Positions 19,398 through 31,100 of a DNA stretch of 64,000 nt are shown here, piece by piece. Under the pieces are notes generated by a model. The model saw only the letters and a program-made list of their open reading frames with translations, ran no database searches and was not told where the DNA came from. The stretch covers positions 33,454,015 through 33,518,014 of the forward strand of contig NC_090250.1 in the NCBI RefSeq assembly GCF_037325665.1. Reading direction: 5' to 3'. This DNA comes from Littorina saxatilis. Its lineage: Eukaryota > Mollusca > Gastropoda > Littorinimorpha > Littorinidae. The position numbers were made by a program, and so were the translations under genes. How positions within the stretch are numbered: the stretch's first letter is position 1; every line of letters starts with the position of its first letter.

Positions 19398-20521
19398 TAT
19401 GGTGCGCCAAATTGATATTACTATCGTTAACTGTTATATAGAGTTTCGAAACTATCGTTATCTGTTATATAGAGTTTCGAAACTATCGTTAACTGTTAAA
19501 TAGAGTTTCGAAACTATCGTTAACTGTTATTTAGAGTTATATCAATAGCGCGTTTGTGCGCGCTATTGCTAAAACTATGAATAACAGATAACGAGGGTTT
19601 CGCAAAACGGCGGCATGGTGCGCGCAAGTGATATTACTATCGTTAACTGTTATATAGAGTTTCTAAAAATAGCGATGGCGTGGTCGGATGTTTCGATGAG
19701 GCCGGCAAAATGGCTGCTGAATGTTTCGTTCGAGCGAATTTGCACTACTTCCTACAACATTTAGTAGATCATATTCAACTAACTGTCGTCTGATAAGTCC
19801 ATCATTTCACTGCTTCGTTTAATCAAGGAATCAAATCTTCGTAACAGCTAGCACGCTTCCTGTTTTCACAGAAATATTGGTCAGTGTCAGCTTGACCCGT
19901 TCTAGCTACCGCGCTGTGTGCGGGCAGGGACCTACCCAAAACACGATGCGAAAGCATGCAGTGTTTTCCAAAACGCGTCGTGGGGGATGTCACTCGGGAA
20001 ACTGTGACACGTTGTTTTGTGTTTGTTTTGAAAAAAAAAACCACTGTTTTGTGTAGTGCGTCTGTCATGGTCTTTTCCGCGAATATTCAGTAGGCCTACC
20101 CGTCTTCAAACCGCACACGTGGAAAACGGTACGGCCGAAAGTACAAATGATATGATAAAGCTAATATTAAACAAACTCAACAATGATTTGAGAAGACGAC
20201 AACAGAAGAACGGTCAATAACTAATTTTGTACTTTTTTAAAATTGTGTTTCTAGTTAAAATGTACATTTCGTAGCAAAAAGACAGTTTTGCAATGGCACT
20301 TCAGGGTTTTCCCGTTTTGGGAACGATACCGACGCGCCGTTTTGATAAAACTATCGTTAGCTGTTATATAGAGTTTCTGAAACTCTATATAACAGATAAC
20401 GATAGTTTCGAAACTCTACATAACAGTTAACGATAGTTTCAAAACTCTGTATAACAGTTAACGATAGTTTCAAAACCCTATATAACAGTTAACGATAGTA
20501 ATATCAATTTGGCGCACCATA
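19398..20521. mobile_element. Element with inverted terminal arrays of a 31-bp repeat
   Basis: Ends ATGGTGCGCCAAATTGATAT and its complement. Just inside the left end are four units of CTATCGTTAACTGTTATATA (period 31, from 19421), and just inside the right end the same units lie inverted (20347-20505). The interior (19550-20340) has no transposase. With one more flanking base the termini read TATGG-TG-CGCCA, close to TATGG-AA-CGCCA of 12429-14344, suggesting related transposases. No target duplication is evident. Confidence 0.78.
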
Positions 20522-21687
20522 TTCAATTTCAGCAGGATCTAAACTGTCGTGAATTTTATTGTAAAAAAAATTATGTTTGCTCCGGCAGTGCTCTCTTAAA
20601 GGCACAGTGCAGCTCACAGCCTTCGTTTTGCGTTTTTGTTGCAGCTGAGTGCATTTACAGTTCAAAAATCCTCCTATGGTAGTAAAACAACCCCAAAACT
20701 ACCCAACGACGACATCTGTGAAGCTCGACAGTTTCTTGTTCACGCGAGTGCATAAATTAACCTAGTTATTCCAGCGTCGCGGACGACGCTGGTATCTGTG
20801 GTTGGGAAGAACGTGCCTGTGGAGAATTAGTCTCCAAGGCAAAGCGCGCTGACTCTCCAAGCCAAAACAATTTCAAAGCTGAAAAAAAATGTACAATTTA
20901 CGCGAAACGATTAAACACAGCTTTCGGGTGGGTTTTTTTAATCTAAGATGTACATAAATATACCACTCCGACCATAAGGAAAAGAAAAAAAGACACACAC
21001 AAAAAAAGACCGAGAAAAGCCGAGTCAATCCGAGACCAACCGAGAGGACGTGTTTCGCGCCGTTTCGACGTCGTTTGTTCAGATGCGGCCGGTTGGATCA
21101 GTTGCGGTCATACAGGGGCGCCTTGCACAAGAAAAGATCTTCAACAATCCCGATCATCATCATGGTACAATGTTTTGTGCGCCCCCATGTATGTGTTCTG
21201 TGCTAATAATGCACGGTTGTGAAATGTCCGTACACATTTTGTGGCACTATGTAATTGTTAGTGCATCCTCCTGCGGATGCTTCGTGCTAAAAATGCACTT
21301 CCATTAAAATATTGTTCGCTCATGTCAGTAATATATTTTCAATTGTTTCTCTGTCAATTTCAAGTGTTTGTTTCCAATTACTTCAGTATCTCCCTGTTGC
21401 AATTCCAGGTGATTCATTATGCATGTGCCAATTTGAGGTGTTTAATTCTGATTCCTGTATTTACAGTGTAAAATTAAAACTATTGTTTTCAAACATTCCT
21501 ATGACACCTGGTAATGGTTCTGTGGTTTTGTTTTTAATTTGTATTTTGTTTTTCTGCAATAAATATTTGAAATGGATCTGAGGCCGACTTACTACTTTTA
21601 GCACTCTTTTTCACCACATTCCCACGTACAGATATTGCAATATCAACTCTTCCTTTCTACCTGTTTCAAACAAGCTCTATTTTTTAA
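20522..21687. other. Unassigned, no gene seen
   Basis: It holds a region rich in CCGAGA/CCGAG motifs at 21008-21050 and short open frames without domain signals. Nothing is supportable as a gene. Confidence 0.35.
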
Positions 21688-21757
21688 TTAAAAAGTTTTT
21701 ACTAAATGTCTTAACATAGAGGGGGGAATCGAGACGAGGGTCTTGGTGTATGTGCGC

Positions 21758-21802
<45 letters not shown>

Positions 21803-22572
21803 TGTGTCTGTCTGTGTCTGTCTGTGTCTGTCTGTGTGTGTGTGTGTGTAGAACGATTCAGACTAAACTACTGGACCGATCTTTATGAAATTTGACATGA
21901 GACTTCCTGGGAATGATATTCCAGGACGTTTTATTTTTATTTTTTATAAACGTCTTTTATGACGTCATATCCGGCTTTTTTGTACAAGTTGAGACTGCAC
22001 TGTCACACCCTCATTTTTCAATCAAATTGATTGAAATTTTGGCCAAGCAATCTTCGACGAAGGCCGGACTTCGGTATTGCATTTCAGTTTGGTGGCTTAA
22101 AAATTAATTAATGACTTTGGTCATTAAAAATCTGAAAATTGTAAAAAAATAAATAAATTATAAAACGATCCAAATTTACATTCATCTTATTCTTCATCCT
22201 TTTCTGATTCCAAAAACATATAAATATGTTATATTTGGATTAAAAACAAGCTCTGAAAATTAAAAATATAAAAATTATGATCAAAATTAAATTTCCGAAA
22301 TCGTTTAAAAACTATTTCATCTTATTCCTTGTCGGTTCCTGATTCCAAAAACATAATAGATATGATATGTTTGGATTAAAAACACGCTCAGAAAGTTAAA
22401 ACGAAGAGAGGTACAGTAAAGCGTGCTATGAAGCACAGCGCAACCGTTACCGCGCCAAACAGGCTCGTCACTTTCACTGCCTTTTGCACTAGCGGCGGAC
22501 TACGTTCAGTTTCATTCTGTGAGTTCCACAGCTTGACTAAATGTAGTAATTTCGCCTTACGCGACTTGTTTT
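21688..22572 (-). mobile_element. RC-1 repeat (rolling-circle-like), copy 1
   Basis: About 880 bp. At its right end is CCTTACGCGACTTGTT. Inside are a GTCT/GT microsatellite, GATGACGTCATATCCGGC, TTGGTGGCTTAAAAATTAAT and GTTCAGTTTCATTCTGTGAG. The left terminal hairpin is eroded in this copy. Copies also at 25034-25858, 33109-33978, 35283-36140 and 45757-46612 (opposite orientation), plus a fragment 24913-25033 and an old copy 10214-10848. Confidence 0.85.
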
Positions 22573-22935
22573 TTCTTGTGGCTGTTTGATCAATTCATAG
22601 CAAGCATTGACTGAAATAAACAATTTATATATCCAGCACAACATGCAATTCATTGACTTTTGACCCTAACCTTTTAACACTTCCCAAAATAAATCTTTGG
22701 TGGACATTGCATCGACGCTGTTCATTTTGAATGAACATTTTTCTTGTTACGTGGTGTTTGGTCGGAGTTCGATTCAACTGAGTGATTCCGGCCTCCATTT
22801 TGTTTTACACAAACTCATGATGACGTCTGACATAGTTTGCTGGTGACGTGTCTTTTTGTGCATGATGTGGTGATCTACCTGATCTAAATGTAGATCCAAA
22901 AATAGGCCAAGACCAGCCGGGTCCGAGTACGAAAT
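22573..22935. other. Flank of the Tc1 element, unassigned
   Basis: No gene seen; ATCTACCTGATCTAAATGTAGAT is split here by a 5-nt spacer as a small palindrome near 22872. Confidence 0.35.
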
Positions 22936-24461
22936 TATACTGTTCAAAAAAAGAAACGCATAGCTTGTAATATTTGGTTAATTTAGTTATATGGCTACAA
23001 GGATATCCACCAAACTGCAGAAAATGTTTATCTGGTCGTCGACCTTTCGTCCATTGCCACAAGTGAGCTCTGCACGTGACGCATGCGTTATCAGTGGCTA
23101 CAATGTCAAAATTGCTCATTTGGCATGACCACTCGTCATGCTTCAGTGTAATCTCGTGAAACTAGGGGAATATTGAGCTCTCACCATGTCTTCCAAAACC
23201 CATAAAAGCGGATTGTTCGCCACAAAGAAATCAGACGACAATTCAGCGACGAAAGATGGCCCGATTGAGCAGAGAAGACCGCCAAATTGCATTGGGTCGT
23301 TTACAAGCAGGCCAAAGTCAAAGTGCAATCGCCAGGCACTTCCACGTGTCCCAGAGCACCATCAGTAGACTGTGGGTCAGGTTTCAAGCCACTGGCTCCG
23401 TTGCTAACTTGCCACGAGCGGGAAGACCAAGGGCGACAACTGCTGCTCACGACCGCTTCATACGGCTCCGCCACCTCCGGAATCGTTTCCTGTCGGCCTC
23501 ATCTTCTGTCCAGGCTCTCCCCGGGCCACACCGATTATCGGACCAGACCGTGCGGAACCGCCTGCATGAAGCTGGTTTGAGAGCTCGCAGACCTCACAGA
23601 GGAGCTGTCCTCACCCGCCGCCATCGCCAGAACCGAGTGCAGTGGGGCAACCAGCACCTTCGCTGGACCGTCCGGAATCACTGGAGACACGTGTGGTTCA
23701 GCGACGAGTCCTACTTCCTGCTCCAGCGACATGATGGTCGGAGGAGGGTCTACCGGAGAGTAAACGAACGTTACGCGCCCAACTGTGTGGATGAGGCACC
23801 CGTTCATGGTGGTGGAGGCGTCATGGTGTGGGGGGCGATCAATACCGCTGGAAGGAGCACCCTGGTGCACGTCCAAGGGCGCATAACTGCCCAGCGATAC
23901 GTGGAGGAAATTCTGCGCCCACACGCCCTTCCTCTTCTGGCTGACCAGGATGCCATATTCCAGCAGGACAACGCTCGCCCGCACACAGCACGACTCACCA
24001 CCCAGTTCCTCACCGACCACCATGTCCAGGTGCTTCCCTGGCCATCCATGTCGCCAGACATGAACCCGATAGAACACCTCTGGGATGAATTGGACAGACG
24101 TGTGCGCAGGCGAGAAGAAGCGCCGGCAAATCACCGCGATCTATTGCAGGCACTTCAGGAGGAGTGGGACACCATCCCACAGCAAGATATCCGGCATCTG
24201 ATCCAGTCCATGCCCAGAAGGTGCCGGGCAGTTGTTGCTGCTCAAGGCAGTCACACCCCCTACTGACTTGACAGCCTCGGCACCCAATCGTATTGATTGA
24301 CTGATTGATTTGAAGATGCAAATGAACTGTGTGTGCATTCAACTGTGTCCATACCAAATTTCAAACAAATAATCTAAATATTGGATTTTCTGTTATTTTT
24401 TTCGAAAAATAAAACAAATTTGGCAAGTAGCAACTATGCGTTTCTTTTTTTGAACAGTATA
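22936..24461 (+). mobile_element. Tc1/mariner transposon, apparently intact
   Basis: Perfect 28-bp inverted ends (TATACTGTTCAAAAAAAGAA... at 22936-22963 and the complement at 24434-24461), including the TA target dinucleotide. They enclose one uninterrupted transposase ORF. With matched ends and an open frame this copy could be recent. The flanks TACGAAAT and ATTCGTA are also nearly inverted, so the TIR may be longer or the target palindromic. Confidence 0.93.
23256..24266 (+). CDS. Tc1/mariner transposase, DD34E
   Basis: A 336-residue cut-and-paste transposase that binds the 28-bp TIRs and inserts at TA. Residues 1-60 form a helix-turn-helix (AIARHFHVSQSTISRLW), followed by a GRPR-type linker (RAGRPRATT) and a second HTH (SDQTVRNRLHEAGLRARRP). 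The DDE domain has the first Asp in WFSDES, a glycine-rich stretch (HGGGGVMVWGAI), the second Asp in FQQDNARPHTA and the Glu in SPDMNPIEHLWDEL. I count 34 residues between the last two catalytic residues, so DD34E, as in Tc1. Length fits the family (about 340). The ATG at 23256 is in good context, 293 bp inside the left TIR, and no stop interrupts. Nuclear import signal not separately identified. Confidence 0.95.
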   Translation: MARLSREDRQIALGRLQAGQSQSAIARHFHVSQSTISRLWVRFQATGSVANLPRAGRPRATTAAHDRFIRLRHLRNRFLSASSSVQALPGPHRLSDQTVRNRLHEAGLRARRPHRGAVLTRRHRQNRVQWGNQHLRWTVRNHWRHVWFSDESYFLLQRHDGRRRVYRRVNERYAPNCVDEAPVHGGGGVMVWGAINTAGRSTLVHVQGRITAQRYVEEILRPHALPLLADQDAIFQQDNARPHTARLTTQFLTDHHVQVLPWPSMSPDMNPIEHLWDELDRRVRRREEAPANHRDLLQALQEEWDTIPQQDIRHLIQSMPRRCRAVVAAQGSHTPY

Positions 24462-24912
24462 ATTCGTAAAAAAATCGCAGTTCTTGACTCTTTGGGTGCA
24501 AGTCAATGAAACTTGGTAGTTCTTCTAACGGATAGCTGCCTGAGGTATGACTAAAAGCCCCAGGGGCTCCGTGCACCTGGATTTGACAAGTTCAGTACCT
24601 TTAAAATTACTCTTTTCCAAGGGCTGCTGACCCTGTGACCCGCTCTTTTTAATTTACGTGTATTGGAGCATGAATACGTGCATGTGGAAGAAGGCTGACA
24701 CTTGTATTGTAAAAACAATTTTGGTATGTCAGTAAATAAAGAGACTTTCAAATAAATAACTTGCATCATCACTTTGATCATGATATGTTTTTGATCGTGG
24801 AGTGTAAACTGTGAGGTGTGGGTCTAACATGACTGTGATGAGCGTTTGACTGAGACAGGTTATCAGTGGTGCCAAAGTCGGCTATATAAGTTCCTTGTCG
24901 AAGAATCTTTTT
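24462..24912. other. Unassigned flank, no gene seen
   Basis: No ORF with motifs and no clear repeat boundary. Confidence 0.35.
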
Positions 24913-25033
24913 ACATTTAGTCAAGTTTTGACTTTCACTGCCTTTTGCACTAGTGGCGGACTACGTTCAGTTTCATTTTGTGAGTTCCACAGCTTGACTA
25001 AATGTAGTAATTTCGCCTTACGCGACTTGTTTT
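24913..25033 (-). mobile_element. RC-1 fragment joined head-to-tail to the next copy
   Basis: The terminal ACATTTAGTCAAGTTTTGAC joins directly to the other end (TTTCACTGCCTTTTGCAC...CGCGACTTGTTTT), that is, an internally deleted copy, immediately followed by the full copy at 25034. Confidence 0.82.
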
Positions 25034-25858
25034 ACATTTGGTCAAGTTTTGACTAAATGTTTTAACATAGAGGTGGAATCGAGACGAGGGTCGTGGTGTA
25101 TGTGTGTGTGTCTGTCTGTCTGTCTGTGCGTGTGTGTGTGTAGAGCGATTCAGACTAAACTACTGGACCGATCTTTATGAAATTTGACATGAGAGTTCCT
25201 GGGAATGATATCCCCGGAAATTTGTTTCCTTTTTTTCGATAAATGTCTTTGATGACGTCATATCCGGCTTTTTGTAAAAGTTGAGGCGGCACTGTCACAC
25301 CCTCATTTTTCAATCAAATTGATTGAAATTTTGGCCATGCAATCTTCGACGAAGGCCGGACTTCGGTATTGCATTTCAGCTTGGTGGCTTAAAAATTAAT
25401 TAATGACTTTGGTCATTAAAAATCTGAAAATTGTAAAAATAAAATTGTTATAAATCGATCCAAATTTACGTTCATCTTATTCTTTATCATTTTCTGATTC
25501 CAAAAACATATAAATATGTTATATTTGGATTAAAAACAAGCTCTGAAAATTAAAAATATAAAAATTATGATCAAAATTAAATTTTCGAAATCAATTTAAA
25601 AACACTTTCATCTTATTCCTTGTCGGTTCCTGATTCAAAAAACATATAGATATGATATGTTTGGATTAAAAACACGCTCAGAAAGTTAAAACGAAGAGAG
25701 GTACAGTAAAGCGTGCTATGAAGCACAGCGCAACCGCTACCGCGCCAAACACTGAGGCTCGTTACTTTCACTGCACTAGCGGCGGACTACGTTCAGTTTC
25801 ATTCTGTGAGTTCCACAACTTGACTAAATGTAGTAATTTCGCCTTACGCGACTTGTTT
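25034..25858 (-). mobile_element. RC-1 repeat, copy 2
   Basis: Terminal palindrome ACATTTGGTCAAGTTTTGAC at the left, CTTACGCGACTTGTTT at the right; well conserved relative to copy 1. Confidence 0.88.
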
Positions 25859-25865
25859 CTTCTTT

Positions 25866-26130
25866 TTTCCCCCTATCAACACCTGTTTAAAATTCTTTTG
25901 AAATACCTTTTATCAAGTGAATCAGGTTTAACAATATTTTTTTTATTTGTTGTTGAAAATAAAAGTTGAAATTTTATTACATTTGGATTTTTGCGATACT
26001 TGAGTGGGATACATTTTTGTCTTAATTCGTTGAAGAAGCTGCAGTTAAACACATAGTGGAATTCATCATCAATATCGCCATTATTGCACTTTGTACACAC
26101 TCCTTCCTTCTGTATTATATTTATAAACAT
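25866..26130 (-). pseudogene. LINE C-terminal fragment
   Basis: The - strand frame gives EGVCTKCNNGDIDDEFHYVF followed by NCSFFNELRQKC, a Cys/His tail (C-x2-C...H...C) typical of LINE ORF2 ends. Only about 84 residues, cut at both sides (5'-truncated insertion), so it is a relic. Different LINE family from 2-1300. Confidence 0.6.
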
Positions 26131-26132
26131 TT

Positions 26133-26232
26133 ATATTCACATCCCAGTGCCCCCCCACCCCCCCCCCCCTTCCCCAGTCGCGATATAACCTTGAACGGTT
26201 GAAAACGACGTTAAACACCAAATAAAGTAAAG
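26133..26232 (+). mobile_element. SINE family A, 3' tail only
   Basis: C run, then GTCGCGATATAACCTTGAAC and GACGTTAAACACCAAATAAAG; a 5'-truncated copy. Confidence 0.8.
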
Positions 26233-27300
26233 ATATAATTATTGATATGCTGCGTGTGGCAGTCTGGGATCCGGCAGTGACACCATACAACACTGATACA
26301 CGCTCTCTGTCTCTCTCAGTCTGCCTTCCCCCCCCCCCCCCCCCTCACCCTTGACCTCTCTCTGTGACTCTGACAGATGGTCTTTGAATAACTTCAGCTT
26401 CAAAACTTCTACCCTAAGGGCTAATCCGCATTGAGTCAATAAAGGCACTTCGGTAGCAGCCAGTGCCTTGTAGCTGAAAAGAAAATAAAGAAACAAAACC
26501 GCAGCGACAAAATACGCAAACCTGGCCCAAACATTGTAACCAACAGCAGACGAAGGGTTAGGCAGACAGAAATCAGTACCGCGAAGCCCACACATACACA
26601 CTATCATCAGGGACCTATATAATATAGGTCTATGCTATCATAGAGGACAGACCTGGAGGACAGGAGGAACGAATGACAGACAGACATAGGCCTACAGACA
26701 AATAAACAGACACACACAAACACACACACGATAAACTGTATAAAATCACATTTCGGGACCATTAGCACAGCTTTTGGACTCAAATCTTTTTGTCTTCGAG
26801 TCTAGATTTGTGATGAACCGCTTTCAAATTTCAACACAACTGAGTGTGCTTTCAAAAGAGTTTCCCAAGAGTTTTGTGTTTTATAACCAGATTTTTCACA
26901 CACACCCTCCCTTAATTTTGCTGTTTCTATTAACTACAATATAATATAAATTACAAAATATCATATGAAATAAGTTATGATGATCCAAAGTCACTGATTC
27001 GGCATTGATCACTGAATTCATACGTCCGCGAACCAAGCCAACATGAATCACTGGTCCCGAGGCTAGAAGCAGCATTAGTTAACAAAATGCAGTACATAAA
27101 TCATCAACATGCAAACAAATAAAACACAAAAAATGTGTTTCAGTCAAGTTATGGCAAAACATAAGTCTGCTTCGCATGGAGTTACTTTGACCTCTGCTTC
27201 GAAAGAATTAGTGATTAGTGACACGTACTGAACACAGTTAAGAGGTTAGCAGACAAAGATTAAAAGAAAGAAGCAAATACTAAATACTTAGTTGCAAATC
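26233..27300. other. Unassigned, low-complexity runs, no gene seen
   Basis: Contains a C run at 26327-26344 and short AC tracts. The - strand frame at 26239-26607 has a hydrophobic stretch but no splice or start support. Confidence 0.35.
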
Positions 27301-27317
27301 AGAAGACTCACACCAAG

Positions 27318-27500
27318 CCAAGCAAACAAACGCGCAACAAATGAAACAAGCAAACAAACGCGCAACAAATGAAACAAGCAAACAAACGCGCAACAAATGA
27401 AACAAGCAAACAAACGCGCAACAAATGAAACAAGCAAACAAACGCGCAACAAATGAAACAAGCAAACAAACGCGCAACAAATGAAACAAGCAAACAAACC
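27318..27500. repeat. 28-bp minisatellite, about 6.5 copies
   Basis: Perfect units AAGCAAACAAACGCGCAACA + AATGAAAC. Open on the - strand in all three frames only because 28 is not a multiple of 3 and the unit lacks stops. Confidence 0.95.
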
Positions 27501-28023
27501 ACCAATGGTCAGAAACACTGACCTTTTTTTTTTTAAACGTACATATAGTTCACATCCGCCGGTTCTACAAGTTTCTCTCGGCACCACTGATAGTTCAGCG
27601 GCCGCGGGGCAGTCGCACCCGTGCTGAGCGTCTTCTCAATTAAAACACTGACGAACTAAAGTTTTGAGACTCTCAACTAATTGGCATTAAATGAGTAATT
27701 TGGAACAGAAAGCATCCTCCGAGTTCATACAGTGAAAACTAGAAGGAGAAGTGACTCAGTGACGGGATTAAATAAAACGAGCTGAGCGACAAGAGCGGCC
27801 GGGCTCTCTCTCTCTCTCTCTCAAACACACACGCACACACACATACACCCCACATGTGCATACGTACAAATCCAGTTTTGACACTGACGCGTGTTTTTTC
27901 ATGTCTCACACCGAAAAGTATGGATGGGCGGACGAAGCGCTATCGACGAACCCCTGAACTGTTCATCGAGAGTGGTCTCGCTTGTTTCCCATAATGCAAA
28001 ACACTCAACACATCAACACAATA

Positions 28024-28035
28024 CTTCCTTTTCCT
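28024..28035 (+). promoter_or_regulatory. 5' TOP tract of RPS3A (predicted transcription start)
   Basis: CTTCCTTTTCCT, 15 bp upstream of the ATG, is a terminal oligopyrimidine tract as found at the start of ribosomal protein mRNAs, where it links translation to mTOR/LARP1 signalling. No TATA box is seen upstream, which fits the class. Confidence 0.7.
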
Positions 28036-28049
28036 GCCAGTAGTTCAAC

Positions 28050-28111
28050 ATGGCTGTTGGTAAAAATAAGAGACTAACTAAAGGTGGCAAAAAGGGAGCC
28101 AAGAAGAAGAT
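28050..28111 (+). CDS. RPS3A: RPS3A exon 1
   Basis: ATG in context CAACATGG, 20 codons plus two bases, donor GAT|GTAAGT. Encodes the basic N-terminus. Confidence 0.96.
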
Positions 28112-31100
28112 GTAAGTTACATATATTAAATTGGATGAAAAGTATAGATATTCAAGAGCTGTATGGCTCGGTATTTGTTACCGATGGCCGGTAGTGGCAG
28201 CGAATTATTTGGATGTACTTTCTGATCTTCGCAAAGGCTCAGTAACAAGTCATGCCCCTCACTTCGGCCTTGTTTTTCCATTCATGATATATTCCGTAAT
28301 CTCTGCGTTTACATTGAAATGGATTCAGTTATACTGAAGGACTGTTTCGGCTGTGCAACATCACTGGTCTTGTTTTTAGCTCACCAATGTTGTAATACAC
28401 AGACTTTTGATCGTAGCAATACTTGGTGCTCTTCACAGTATCGAGCGAAAATGTAATACAACGTCGGTATTAAAGTGTAAATGGAAAGGGTAGCTCGACA
28501 AGTTCATTGTTTGCAGTTCATGTAAGCGGAAGATGCAGTTATCGATTTGTCCTGTACTTAATATATGATTCTGTGCATTTATTGATCTGTCACTGTGTTT
28601 GTTCAGAGTGGACCCCTTCAGCAAGAAGGACTGGTACGATGTCAAGGCCCCTTCCATGTTCGCTGTGCGCCAGATCGGCAAAACACTGGTGACCAGGACC
28701 CAGGGAACAAGTAAGTGTGTTTAGATGTCAATGCAGAGAAAAGAAATTTTCAACAGAGAAGAAAATCTGCTATTTTCCATGACGATACACCATATTGTGA
28801 AGTACTTAAAGTAGGCTACAATGTATGTGTTCACCTCTCCTGACTGACATCACAAGCCATGCGTGAGGGGCAAAACAAAGTTAATTGTTTAGCTCCTTTC
28901 TAAGCACACCTGGTCATTCTTTTTTCTTGTCACTGTCAGAATCGCTGATGCACATTTGCCCTCCAAGTGCTGGTTCAAGTAGGTAATCAGGAGAAGTTTC
29001 ATACGGTTAGGACTTGGTTTTGAGAAGTGAATTCACACACTGAATGAATGCCAACTGGTTATGGCTTATTCTGATATGGTGTCAAAGCCCTGGATGGCGT
29101 TTTGGGAGTACCATTCCACTGCATATGTGCTGTACAGGGCCTAGCATTGTAAGCCGTTCGGCGTACTTTACGCCGAAATAACATCTCCAGTCGGCGGAAC
29201 TCGATTTGGTGTACGCCGAAATGCAAAAACCTGTTATTCCCAAACGGTAAAACCAAACAGTCCCAGCTTTTGTTTTGTGCGCCGTTCGGTTCAATTCTCA
29301 ATCGGTTTGACAGTTTGCTTGAGCACGCACTTCCTCTGGCATCGCGCGAGCATGTTTTGTGCCGGTGTTTTGTGGCTCTAGACTTGAAATAATGTCTCGA
29401 AGCGGGGATATAGCTCACCTTTGTAAGCTGAACTCACTTTTTCCAATGCTAGGCCCTGGCTGTATTGCTCATGTAATAATGTCTTTACACGGAAGTTATG
29501 GTTTTAGTCTTATTGACCAGGTCGATGCATTATCGATAACGGGCTCACTACAAATCTTAAATGCTTGCTGACTTTTTCAGAAATCGCCTCTGATGGCCTG
29601 AAGGGGCGAGTGTTCGAGGTGTCCCTGGCTGATCTTCAGAACGATGAGGTTACCTTCCGCAAGTTCAAGTTGGTCGCAGAAGAGGTGCAGGGTCGCAACG
29701 TGCTGACAAACTTCCACGGTATGGACCTGACCCGCGACAAGCTGTGCTCCATGGTCAAGAAGTGGCAGGTCAGTTTCTCTGTGATTTCTGCTTTTGCGTT
29801 GTAAAGGGGACGTGGAAGGGAAAGTTTTAGTGTTGCTTTACAAGTACAGTCATGTCTGTGTATTTACGTTAGACTTGTCTTAAGTTATGCATTGTTTTTT
29901 TTTGTCTTTCCACTGGGTGCTGAAATAAGTCTGGGTATAGCTGATAACAGGGTTTTTGTGTGCGTGTTTTTTTTCTATTGCGAGAGACTAGCTTGCACAG
30001 TAATTTAAACAAGTGTTCCACTGTCACCTCTTCATGTTTATTGTTCATTTTGTGATAATCTTGGCATACCCCAGATCTAACCGTGAACTACAAACTGAAT
30101 TAATGTTGCACGTCTTAAGGTTCATTCAGTGTGACGACAAATGTATCTGAACTTTATCTGAATGTTGTTATTATCTTCTTGACAGTTTACTATTTAATGT
30201 CAGTGCGAACATTTTCATCTGCCTTGGTATGAATAATAGTGCCAGGTAGGATTTGGTATTAACCTGATATAGCCCCCTGTCGAGTTAAGTTCCACCGTTT
30301 GAATCACGATCAGTCATTTTGCTTTCAGTATCCGACGTCACTTCCATGGGGTTGATTCGGGACTGAGGATTGTTAAAGTGTTCAGGATACTGGATTTACC
30401 CAGGCTTATCCTTGGAAGATAATGGTGTGATTTAAAAGTAACCGGCCATACCAAACAACTAGCTCAAGTTTCACTAAGTGGTCCTTGTTTTCAGACATTG
30501 ATCGAGGCCCATGTTGACGTGAAGACCACGGACGGGTACTTGCTGCGCATGTTCTGCATTGGCTTCACAAAGAAGAGGAACAACCAGTGCAAGAAGACCT
30601 GCTATGCCAAACACACACAGGTGAGCCAACCTATCTTGTAAATAATACAACTGTATTATGAGCCACCCTATTTTGTAAATAATACAAATGTATTGTGAGC
30701 CACCCTATCTTGTAAATAATACAAATGTATTATGAGCCACCCTATCTTGTAAATAATACAAATGTATTAGGCCTAAACAAAACAAACATTTTAATTCAGT
30801 TTCTAATTGACCCTGGAACTGGGTTTTTTTCCCCTGCAATTAAAGGGATAGTATCTAAGGAAAAGCCCCTCAGATAGCTTCCAAAGTTATACCATGAGAT
30901 TTTGCTTCAGTTCTAATACTACAGCACAGGAGGAATGCCACCCCCCGCGGGTTAGGGGGAAGAATTTACCCGATGCTCCCCAGCATGTCGTAAGAGGCGA
31001 CTAACGGATTCTGTTTCTCCTTTTACGTGTTTCTTGTATAGAATATAGTCAATGTTTGTAAAGATTTTAGTCAAGCAGTATGTAAGAAATGTTAAGTCCT

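Noticed and set aside
23535-24134. 199-codon - strand ORF
   Set aside because: It is a shadow of the Tc1 transposase on the opposite strand.
26239-26607. - strand ORF with a hydrophobic segment
   Set aside because: No acceptor, donor or recognisable family; it overlaps C runs and AC-rich sequence.
27318-27500. CRISPR-like array
   Set aside because: Units are contiguous 28-mers without spacers, in a eukaryotic genome.
27280-27587. Repetitive ORFs (FVARLFACFICCAF...) on the - strand
   Set aside because: They translate a 28-bp minisatellite and are open in all three frames, with no splice or start context.
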